Part shown: positions 55,789-64,000 of the stretch, piece by piece | How the letters are laid out: every line of letters starts with the position of its first letter | Position numbering within the stretch: the stretch's first letter is position 1 | NCBI RefSeq assembly: GCF_040954645.1 | Contig: NC_092807.1 | Location: forward strand, 1,736,001-1,800,000 | DNA: 64,000 bases | Reading direction: 5' to 3' | Source: Diabrotica undecimpunctata | Lineage: Eukaryota; Arthropoda; Insecta; Coleoptera; Chrysomelidae | The notes under the pieces: generated by a model | Seen by the model: only the letters and a program-made list of their open reading frames with translations | Told to the model about the DNA's origin: nothing | The model's database searches: none | Made by a program: the position numbers and the translations under genes

Positions 55789-55870
55789 TAAACACTGGAA
55801 ATATTGCTCCCATCAAACAAGCTCTTAGAGAGTTGTATTATACTCAAAATTTAATATTTGTTATTGAGTA
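55780..55870 (+). pseudogene. Gypsy pol fragment, continuation
   Basis: INTGNIAPIKQALREL follows the RTE insertion. It is the conserved INTG..PI.Q entry to the RT of Ty3/Gypsy elements and then decays. Confidence 0.55.
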
Positions 55871-56039
55871 TTTAATAAAATAAATTCATTGACATATACT
55901 ATAAAATGTAGTTGACCAAGTACAGTATCTTGTATATATCACATTGCACAGTAAGCACATCACTTTTTTTTTCTTCAACTTGGAGATACATTGTCTTTTT
56001 GTTAAATAAAATTTAAGAAGATTATAAACATTTTCTTTT
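55871..56039. other. AT-rich DNA
   Basis: No feature recognised. Confidence 0.3.
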
Positions 56040-56175
56040 ATTCGTAGTTTTGCAAGGTTTCCAAAAGTTGTTGATGGTCAACAGTATCAAAAGCCCTTCT
56101 CAGATCTAGGAACACTGCTCTTGCTGACTTGCTTTTTTCCATCGTTTCATACATTAATTTAATTAATTAATGTAG
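56040..56175 (-). pseudogene. CR1-like LINE RT fragment
   Basis: The minus strand reads LMYETMEKSKSARAVFLDLR, RAFDTVDHQQLLETLQNY, the AFDTVDH motif typical of CR1/L2-type reverse transcriptases. Only about 45 residues remain. Confidence 0.6.
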
Positions 56176-57390
56176 TAATTTCCCTTTTACATAACCAGAT
56201 AAATGTACTGATTCGTCGGAATGAGCTGAGTACGTGCGGTTAAAATTGCGAAAAATTAACCGAACATGTGGCTAGTTAAAAAATGCCTGCTATGACCATT
56301 AAAAGTGTCGTTCAATATGCAGTATTGAGTTGAATACAATGAGCTGTTAATATTTTATATGTCAATTTTATAGCGGCATATACATGACTTTGACGTTAAC
56401 AATACCACGCTGGACTTCGGAATGCACGTATTAGATACTGTGCAATTACAATGTGGAAACCATTATGACAAATTAGATAATAATATGTGAACGTAAATTA
56501 CATAAAATAGGTAACTAAGTACTTAAAACAAATGTTCGGTGTGTTAACGTTTTTCCGATTGGCATTTTTAGTATTTCCTGTAGAAGACCTTACTGTTTGA
56601 AATGGTGTTTTGTCTCTTCTACTTCCGTCATTTATTAGTTAAAAAATTGGTTAACAACCTAATGATTTTTAGTTATCAACTGTTCTCTAAAGTATCTATC
56701 CATCAAATCTTTCTCTTAAATGTTTCTATGAATTACCACCATATTATATAAATAATCTATCTATATAAAAGGCAAGGACAAGTCACACTGTTTGTCCGGT
56801 AGGGTAACTACGCCATCTAGGAAAGATATATGAACTATCTCCGTTTGACATTTCAATCATATTTTGTTATTGAAACGATACATTTAATTAATAGTACTAG
56901 TAATATTAATTCCATAATAATATAGTTAATCATATGATTAATTTCGAAAAATTGCCAAAAGTATTGGTTGCTGTGATTTTAAGATACTATTTAATAAAGA
57001 AAATAATTTAAAGCTTTATGTTAGTTTAGATTTAAACACATAGCGCCACCTAGGACTACTAACTAACATAAATAAACTTATCGGACAGATAAATTTATTT
57101 CCCAAATCAAATAATAAATAAGAAGTTATCTAGAAGATAAATTGTGCTTATTGTAGTTTGTTATTATGTTTTAGATTATCGATAAATGTTGTTTATTGTT
57201 GGTGAGAAACACGGATCCAGTATTGGAAGATTTAATTAAATAAAAGAGTATGATGTTAAATGTTTATAAACTGAATAAAAGAATATCATATTTGAGGCAG
57301 AATCGACCATTTGATTTGAAATGGTTTGAAATGAAAGTCTTTTTTAAAAGGTTTATATTAAGTAAATCGACAGTTTAATCTAATAGAAAA
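56176..57390. other. AT-rich DNA; possible Helitron 5' end near 56758
   Basis: No gene. At about 56758 A is followed by TCTATCTATATAAAAGG, similar in style to a Helitron 5' terminus, and GTTTGTCCGG at 56798 has an inverted echo (TATCGGACAG) at 57078. TTATCTAGAAGATAA at 57125 is a perfect short hairpin. No matching CTRR end was identified. Confidence 0.25.
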
Positions 57391-58370
57391 TAAAGAGAAG
57401 AGAAAAAGTTTGATAAATGACAATATACTGCAACTCATGGAAGAAAGAAGAAAATCAAAGAATGACAAAAGAATGTACAAAAATATTCAGAGACAAATAA
57501 GATCTCAAATACCGAAAGGCCTAAGAAAATTTGTTAAAAACACACATTTTATCTGAACAATGTTCAGATAAAAATCAGAAATATGCATAAGGACCAAATA
57601 CATACAAGAACTCTTTAATGCTAGTAGGTCCGAACAACCTCCGTCCTACAGATGTAATGACCACTTACCAACCACATCAGATGAAGTCGAAAAAGCAATA
57701 TCACAACTAAAAAATGGCAAAGCTCCTGGACCTGGCAATGCATATGCTGAACTCATAAAGCTATTGTTACGAACATACTTTTGGCATGGCCCAGGTAACG
57801 GTTGCATTGCATCTCTAATACCCTTCCAGAAGCTTCTCGGCATATCGAGTGCGAGAGAGAATAACCGGTCACGTAGGCGAATTAGAGGTGGGACTACGTC
57901 AGAATATTCTCGAACATAATACTTTTGGTATATATAGGTAACAATGTTAGAAGTAGAGTTAGTTGTTAAGATACTAACGAACTGTAAAGTTATAAATAAA
58001 TATATGTATATAAATTCGAACCGCTCGTTTTATTTAATCTCGCTACACTATTTAACACCGACGATACTGAACGACTAACAAAAATATTCAATGGCATATA
58101 TTTAAGCTGAGTAATACCAAGAGCATGGATGAACTCAACGTTTATTGCTCTACCAAAGAAAATAACGTGCAATGATGTCCGGACCAGCTTAATGAGCCAC
58201 ATTTTAAAGTTATTTTTAAAAATCACACATCAGTATGATTTTTAGTTCACAGTTTGGTTTTCGGAACGCAGTGGGTACGAAAGAGGCTCTCTTTAGCATA
58301 CGAGTGCTATTTCAACGATGTAGAGATGTGAATTGCGATATTTATGCATGCTTCATTGATTACCATAAAG
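57391..58370 (+). pseudogene. RTE-like LINE linker and RT, split by a solo LTR
   Basis: NILQLMEERRKSKNDKRMYK, IQELFNASRSEQPPSYRCND, TTSDEVEKAISQLKNGKAPG, PGNAYAELIKLL then the LTR, then LFNTDDTERLTKIFNGIYLS, IPRAWMNSTFIALPKKITCN, LMSHILKLFLK, and frameshifted QFGFRNAVGTKEALFSIRVL, CRDVNCDIYACFIDYHKA. It ends at the hAT terminus at 58371, within RT motif A. Same family as 16812-17555. Confidence 0.82.
57761..58051. mobile_element. Solo LTR (Gypsy-like), 283 bp
   Basis: The LTR 57765-58047 starts TGTTACGAACATAC and ends CTCGCTACA, flanked by CTAT at 57761-57764 and 58048-58051. It has a TATATATAGG box near 57931 and an AATAAA near 57995. Removing it and one CTAT restores the RTE reading frame. 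Its start and duplication resemble those of the solo LTR at 22871. Confidence 0.88.
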
Positions 58371-58999
58371 CAGGGGTTCTCAGGGGTGCCTCATGCATTT
58401 GCCAAGGGTGACGTGGAACATTTAAGAAAAATCGAACAACCGGCCGCTGAGCCACTGTCCAATCGAAACATATTGACTATTTGTATGTACTTCTGTATTT
58501 TAGATGGCGACTGAGAAACAAACAGCTGAATTCCACCGACGCAACTGCTTCCTGCATTCATTCCACAGTTTCATTCTTGCAGCCGATAAGTCAGCTTTGT
58601 AAAAATTAGAGTTAGATTTCAAAGTGGAAGTTTTAATAACTGCAGAATAAAAGTGACGACGTAAGTAATAATATTCATTGGAATTCATATGTATATTATT
58701 ATGTACTTTTGTTGCTATTTTTGCCACAAAATATGTCTTGCACTATTACGGTTGACAAATACCTTTCATAGTTGGCAATGTTTTGCTCTCTTTCATATGG
58801 GACATTTTTTTTATTCCAAAATAATGTAAAATTTTCTGAAATCTGGGTCTTTGATAAGGAAATGTAGGGAAGTCACTGAAGTATTTGAATTAACTGATTC
58901 AGTGACATCTAACGGAGATGAAGAAGATGCAAATGTCCACGAGATCCATTCAAGTCCAGTTCATCCAAGTTGTTCTCCCTCAATTCGTGGAAAGTAGGT

Positions 59000-60838
59000 T
59001 CCTTATCAAAAAGAAATTTGGGGAAAAATAAGAAGGTATAATCCTAGCTATCTCACGTTGCATGGCTTTATTCAAGTTGGCAACGAACTGGCACCAGAAG
59101 GCCCATGCGTTAATTGTCACAAAATTGTTGCTAATGAGTGCTTGGTTCCATCTAAATTAAAACGACGTAAAAAAAAAGAAATCTTCAAACGTCGTGCTTC
59201 ATCTTTTCAGGCAGGGTCATGCATGATGGAAAGAGCCTACAAAAATGTAAACAAAAACGCCACTGAAGCATCATTAATTGTTGGATTGCACATTGCAAAA
59301 GCTGGAAAACTCCATAGTTTTGCCGAGGAACTGATTAAACCTTGCCTGAAGGATGTCTTACAATGCATGTTAGGTCCAGATATGATCAAGAAGATTCATA
59401 TTGTGCAGCTGTCAAACAGCACTATAAGCAAAAGAATTCACACTATTTTAGACTGTGTAGAGAATGAGCTTGGGCCTGCGTAGCGCAAGCGGTAGGATGC
59501 TTGCCTAGCATGCCGGTGGTCCGGAGTTCGAATCCTACCGCCGGCAAGAACAACTAGACATTTTTAAAATGTCTATAGGCCCCAGGTCGACTCAGCCTGA
59601 ATAAAATGAGTACCTTGGGTAAAACCAGGGGTAATAATAGGCGGTTGAAGTGTAGCACTGGCCATGTTACCTTCCTTGTATACCGTAGGCCCTAGATATA
59701 GCAGACTACCCTGCTATACTCCCAAAGCCGCGAGCGGTATAAAAACGGGAGACTATTTTTAGAGACAAAGCTTATAAATAGATACTTGTGAATTGAAAAG
59801 AAAACTTGTGGATTCTTCAGTTTACAGCTTGATGAAAGTACCGAAGTTACTGGACTTGCTGTTCTGCTTGCGTTTGTGAGGTTTCCATTCGGGATGAAAA
59901 TAGAAGAAGAACTTCTTATGTGTGAAGAGCTTAAAAGTTATGCCACTGGTGAAGAAATTTTCAAGGCTATCCACGAGTATATAAGAAAAAATAATATAGA
60001 GTGGAGTAAATGTGTGGATATTTGCAGTCATGGAGCGGCTCTAATGGTTGGTAAAATTAGAGGAGCGGTATCTAGAATAAAGGTAGTGACAGAAAATGCC
60101 TCCAGCACTCATTGTATCTTACATCGCCATTCTTTGGGAACTAAAAAGATGCCGCAATATTTAAAAGACGTATTGGATGGTTCTGTGAAAATAATTAACC
60201 ATGTAAAGAGCCGTCTGCTTCAAGCACGCTTTTTAAAGCTCATCGCGAAAAATATGGGTATGGATCACTTTAATCTTTTGCGTCATGTAGAGGTCCGGTG
60301 GCTATCAAGGGGAACAATTTTAGGGCGACTATTTGTACTAAAAGATCCACTTATTATCACGTTTATAGAGGAGTCTTTCATCCAAGAATTAAAAGATGTT
60401 AATTGGCTGCTATAATTGGGATACCTTTCAGACATCTTTGAAATAATAAATAAAACCACCACTTCGCCTTAAGGCAAAGGAAGAGCACAATTAGATAAAA
60501 TCAAAGCCTTGCGTAAAAAAGTTACATTTTTCAAAGCATGTGCTGAAAAGAGAAACCTCACAAATTTCTCTCAATTACCGGAATTTGTTATAACAAATGA
60601 AATCAATCCTCAAACGAACTTCTTTGAAATTGTTATTCCTCATTTGCAAGGTTTGGAAGAAAGTATTGTAAACTATTTACCTGACATTGACTCAGATGAC
60701 TTATATAGCTGGATGATGGACCCGTTTTCGTGCGATCCGAAAAATAAACCTGTCGGAATGACAAATGAAGTTTTTCAAAATCTACTTAAGATCAGCAAAG
60801 ATAGCAGTTTAAAACTCAAATACCGTAAAGGAAGCTAA
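59000..60838 (+). pseudogene. hAT transposase (ZBED5/FAM200-like), broken
   Basis: RRYNPSYLTLHGFIQVGNEL, EGPCVNCHKIVANECLVPSK and LKR form a BED-type zinc finger (C..C present). Then FFKRRASSFQAG-type sequence, ATEASLIVGLHIAKAGKLHS, FAEELIKPCLKDVLQCMLGP, VQLSNSTISKRIHTI, the SINE, and LQLDESTEVTGLAVLLAFVR (catalytic D), IEWSKCVDICSHGAALMVGK, STHCILHRHSLGTKKMPQYL (C..H), LLRHVEVRWLSRGTILGRLF. A stop at 60416 and shift precede VTFFKACAEKRNLTNFSQLP. The hATC dimerisation domain at the C-terminus is not recognisable. A better-kept relative of the copy at 8.5-9.9 kb. Confidence 0.82.
59459..59773 (+). mobile_element. tRNA-derived SINE, 289 bp, inside the hAT gene
   Basis: The insert 59472-59760 begins GGGCCTGCGTAGCGCAAGCG, with an A-box-like TAGCGCAAGCGGTAGG and a B box GGAGTTCGAATCC at 59520-59535, the RNA polymerase III promoter of tRNA-derived SINEs. 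A non-tRNA body of about 210 bp follows and ends in TTTTT. AGAGAATGAGCTT (59459-59471) and AGAGACAAAGCTT (59761-59773) match at 10 of 13 positions, consistent with an aged duplication. The hAT reading resumes right after. Confidence 0.85.
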
Positions 60839-61164
60839 GAAGAGTTCTGAATGCAGGTATTTTCAGAAAATAATGTTGTAGGCAAGGTTGCAGTTTGAAA
60901 AAAAACTTATGTGTTTCACATCGAGTTATCTCTGTGAGTACAGAACAAATACACAAGCACACTTCAAGCATCAAGGGACTTGAGGGTCAAACTTACAAAG
61001 ATCCCCATAATATAAAGGATATAATGAAAACATCATCACATCAAACAGTTTCATTCATCACATTAAGTAAGGATATTTGAATATCAAGTGTACTGTATTT
61101 TATTGATCTGAAATAAAGTTTATATTAAAATCAAATAAGCCTCAGAATTGTATTTTTTTCGAAC

Positions 61165-61394
61165 AATATAAAATCGAATACTTCGGTCACATCATGAGGA
61201 ACAGTAGAAAGATATGGGTTGCTGCAATAAATTCTACAAAGAATAGTAGACGGAAAGCAAGGACCAGGAATGCACAGAATTTCTTGGCTAAAAATCTACG
61301 TACACGGTTTAACACAAGAACCACAAATCTTTTCAGATCAGCAGTTTGCAAAATACTGATTGCCATGATAGTCGTCAACATCCGAAACAAATAG
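61165..61394 (+). pseudogene. RTE-like LINE C-terminus
   Basis: YKIEYFGHIMRNSRKIWVAA, RRKARTRNAQNFLAKNLRTR, RTTNLFRSAVCKILIAMIVV and NIRNK end at a TAG, a decayed version of the family C-terminus seen at 53.4 kb. It may be the far side of the RTE split by the hAT, but the intervening RT is missing. Confidence 0.7.
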
Positions 61395-61423
61395 GCACTA
61401 TTTTCTATATCAATAGTGCCTAT
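61391..61423. repeat. 12-bp-stem hairpin with 9-nt loop
   Basis: ATAGGCACTATT and its exact reverse complement enclose TTCTATATC. It overlaps the end of the LINE ORF; GGCACT is part of the normal 3' end of this LINE family. Confidence 0.8.
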
Positions 61424-62349
61424 CAAGCGATCAAACCTTTTTAATTATTTTCACAATGAACATCCCCAAAAGCGTGAGTAAAGAGTTAAACTTATAAAGA
61501 AATGTATTCTTCTATTTTTATTAAATTAAAACAACTGTATCGTACCCGCACTATTATAACAATAAGTAAGATCCCACAATTGAATCCGTTAGTGCACTTT
61601 AGATTTCCCTACAGATTAATCAAAGATTCAGAATCCGCCTTCGTACCATCCACAGCGACGATGATAATAACAAGTACAGCGCAAGGAGGTTTTTGCTCCG
61701 CGCCCTAATTGATTGCCTGCAATAAACCTTTTATTAGCCAGAACAGATACAAAAGATCGAAATGTCAAATTTGACATAATACGTAAGAATAATTTATGAG
61801 TCGTGACATTGTTGCAACGAGTGCGAGCGTTAAATCGGGTAATGTCTTTGCTAAAGTTTTTTAACGACGAAAATTATTACAGGAAAGTGGCTGCGGTTTA
61901 TTAAAAACGTATACGAGGTGTTGTTCAATTGACTTTTTTTATTTGCTCTTTTTTTATAGACATCTCACAATCGTGTTTATAAAATTTTCTCACGGCCTTT
62001 TTGTCAGTACATGTTCCTTAGTAATACGTGTAGGGTAAAGCGACAAAAAAATGTATGTCCGTGATAATTTTTGAAAGAAAATAGCATCATCAAAGCAATA
62101 CAAGTGAGCCTCATATGTACAGATATTTTAAAGGCTGTTTATATAATTTTCACTTTTCCTTGAATATTTCTTGAACTCCGGTTGATCACCACCAGGTCTT
62201 TTTATTCTCAAATAGTTTCCTGAAGTTTTTCTAAGTGTTATAATAGCGGTGCCTCCATTAACACTGACCATATTCCTCCCAATTGTATTAGAATTTCTTT
62301 TGATCTTCCAGCACATTGTTTCTACTAGTTTTGCCCTTTCTCATCTTTT
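61424..62349. other. Unassigned DNA, partly mixed composition
   Basis: No gene recognised. 61600-61900 is less AT-rich and contains a 16-bp perfect palindrome ATGTCAAATTTGACAT at 61763-61778 and an ATCAAAG (TCF-like) site near 61619. The ORF at 62128-62316 on the minus strand has no known motif. Confidence 0.3.
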
Positions 62350-63450
62350 GACATTCACTTCTTCTTCATTTACCATATACGTTCAGACCTTTGGTTGCCA
62401 TTATAGCTATCTTAATGTTATTCACTGCCACCCTAAAAGCATGCTTGTATCAATACCACACCAATCTTGCAAGTTCTTCACCCATCACGAGATACGACGG
62501 TGTACCGGTCCTCTCCTGCCAAATACTTTACCCTGCATAACGAGTGGAAGAATTCGATATTTTTCTTCTAAACTAAGCACTTCTTTTTCTTTTATCATGC
62601 GCTGTAGAACCTCAACGTTGGTGACATGGTCCACACACGATATTTTTAGTATCCTCCTGTAGATCCACATTCGAAGGCTTCAATCCGCTTTTCTGTGGCT
62701 TGCGTCAGTGTCCAGGCTTCAACTCCATATAGTAACACTGGAAGAATGTAGCACCTCACTATCCGCATTTTGGTTCCCAAACTGAGATCACTGCAGCACA
62801 GCAAATATCACAACTTGATAAATGTAGACCGTGCCATTTCAATTCTGGATCTAATCTCTTGACCGTAGTCCCATTGTGAGTTGAGGGTAGTTCCGAGGTA
62901 AGTGAATCTGTCAACTCTCTGGATCTCTTCGATGCCTGCCAATACTGCCCCGGGATCTAAATTTGCACGGTTCACAACCATAAATTTAGTTTTCTTAATA
63001 TTAAGGTCTTGTCCGTATTTTACGCTCACAGTTCTCACTCGGTTTAGTAAGGCTTGTAGATCATTTAGGCTGGTTGCTAGTAACACAGTGTCATCGGCGT
63101 AGCAGATATTATTGATGTATTCACCGTTCACTCGGATTCCCATCTCTAGGTTTGTGAGGGCTTCAGTAAAAATTTCCTCAGAGTATATATGGAAAAGAGT
63201 CGGCGAGAGCACACAGCCTTGCCTTACTTCTCTAATAATCTTCACTTGGTGGTCTTCGACCTTGACTTGAGCACGCTGGTCAAGTCCAATATAAATTTGT
63301 GATGATTCGAATATCCTTCTCATCCAATCCTACCCTTTGTAGGGCGGCGACCATTTTCTGGTACTGACAACGGTCAAATGCCTTAGCATAGTCAATAAAA
63401 CAAGTATAGATATCACAACTGACATCGCGGCATCTCAGAAGTAGGACTTG
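62350..63450 (-). pseudogene. RTE-like LINE, RT and C-terminus
   Basis: From 63450: LLRCRDVSCDIYTCFIDYAK, AFDRCQYQKMVAALQRVGLD (catalytic D), EKDIRIITNLYWTS, frameshift, IREVRQGCVLSPTLFHIYSE, YINNICYADDTVLLATSLND (YADD), NIKKTKFMVVNRANLDPGAV, VDRFTYLGTTLNSQWDYGQE, then IVRCYILPVLLYGVEAWTLT, and a decayed FEMWIYRRILKISCVDHVTN and GKVFGRRGP tail. The palm is readable nearly complete. It starts exactly where the neighbouring copy ends. Confidence 0.85.
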
Positions 63451-63454
63451 TACT

Positions 63455-63950
63455 CTTCTCTTCCTCCCTCATCTTCTTGATGCTTTTTATAAACTCACAG
63501 TTTTGCTGAGACGTTCTAGTATTGTGGGGTTTCGAATCTTCTCCACCCAAGAAACTTTTTCTTCTATAGCACCACATTTCAAAAACCTCAAGACGACAAG
63601 AATCTGTGATTCCAAACCGTCTACTTAAATTGATTTTGCTTGATTCCAATACAAATTTGCAATTATGAGAACGTCTCTGTCATCCAAGGTAATGTCTCTT
63701 AGAACTTCGATCAAGATAGAGTGATTAATACGATCCAATACCTTTTTGAAGTACATAAAACAACAGTAGATGTCTACAGATATATCACGACATCTTTTAG
63801 CAAGTACATTCATCCCAAACAATACCTCTCTCGTTCCAAACCCGTTATGGAAACCAAACTGTGTGTCATCCAGGTATTCCTCGCATTTATTGTAGATACA
63901 GCCATGTATTACATCCACTAATTGATTTTTTGTATTACTCTACGATATTT
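63455..63950 (-). pseudogene. RTE-like LINE, RT entry fused to C-terminus
   Basis: From 63950: YLDDTQFGFHNGFGTREVLF, GMNVLAKRCRDISVDIYCCF, ILIEVLRDITLDDRDVLIIA, NLYWNQAKS, then at once DSCRLEVFEMWCYRRK, SWVEKIRNPTILERLSK-like sequence and INSIKKMREEEK. The segment with RQGC and YADD is missing. It lies head-to-tail with the copy at 62350-63450 and continues past the window edge. Confidence 0.78.
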
Positions 63951-64000
63951 TGGTTTAGACTTTTGAATGTTTTTTAAAACATTGCTGGACACACCTGCTA

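Larger units (their letters stand above)
58371..61145 (+). mobile_element. BED-finger hAT transposon (ZBED5-like), decayed
   Basis: The left end CAGGGGTTCTCAGGGGTGCC fits a hAT terminal repeat and abuts the RTE RT at 58370. Coding sequence runs from about 59000 to 60838 on the + strand, interrupted by a SINE. The right terminus is not clear; CTG with AAATAAAG follows near 61105 and weakly matches the left CCATAAAG. Confidence 0.75.

Noticed and set aside
59474..59550. A functional tRNA-Ala gene (AGC at the anticodon position)
   Set aside because: The T arm does not pair properly, and the sequence continues into a SINE body bounded by a target duplication.

Overview
The window looks like a TE-dominated, AT-rich stretch of an insect nuclear genome. 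A beetle is plausible but not proven. The only clear host coding sequence is the last exon of a ladybird/Lbx homeobox gene (7150-7529, + strand). It follows a textbook 3' splice site and carries a complete 60-residue homeodomain. No upstream ladybird exon is visible in 1-7149, so those bases are probably intron. Nothing like the neighbouring NK-cluster genes appears downstream.

Layout, left to right. 1-7149: presumed intron with an open DD82E (Sailor-type) IS630/Tc1/mariner transposase ORF, a Jockey-like gag remnant, a 601-bp non-autonomous Helitron, and a (TA)n tract holding a hammerhead-bearing foldback and a deleted pogo element. 7150-7529: ladybird exon. 7.8-10.3 kb: RTE-like RT remnant and a decayed BED-finger hAT on the minus strand. 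11.7-20.4 kb: several 5'-truncated RTE-like retroposons with exact target-site duplications, plus a mariner-like element with very long inverted repeats. 21-25 kb: a decayed Jockey element carrying a Penelope-like element and a solo LTR. 25.9-28.7 kb: RNase H LINE and RTE-like pieces. 28.9-31.6 kb: a nearly intact pogo element with one nonsense codon and an array of 16-bp terminal motifs. 32-41 kb: more LINE, Tc1 and Helitron remnants, a second Jockey copy and an 18-bp-stem hairpin. 41.8-43.7 kb: a well-preserved LOA-like LINE ORF with RT and RNase H. 44.4-52.4 kb: a DD37E-like transposon remnant, LINE pieces, a SINE with a perfect 15-bp duplication, and a + strand Jockey copy split by an RTE insertion. 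52.4-55.9 kb: Gypsy pol fragment split by a long RTE-like ORF. 57.4-61.4 kb: RTE RT with a solo LTR, then a BED-finger hAT containing a tRNA-derived SINE. 62.3-64 kb: two head-to-tail RTE-like remnants.

The elements do not form a pathway. They record layered transposition in the non-coding DNA around a developmental gene. Only the DD82E ORF, the pogo transposase (one stop) and the LOA-like ORF look close to functional. GC-rich single-copy-looking islands near 5.3, 25.4 and 33.6 kb are the best candidates for host regulatory DNA. Homology calls rest on recognised protein motifs. TIR, TSD and palindrome calls are read directly from the bases.
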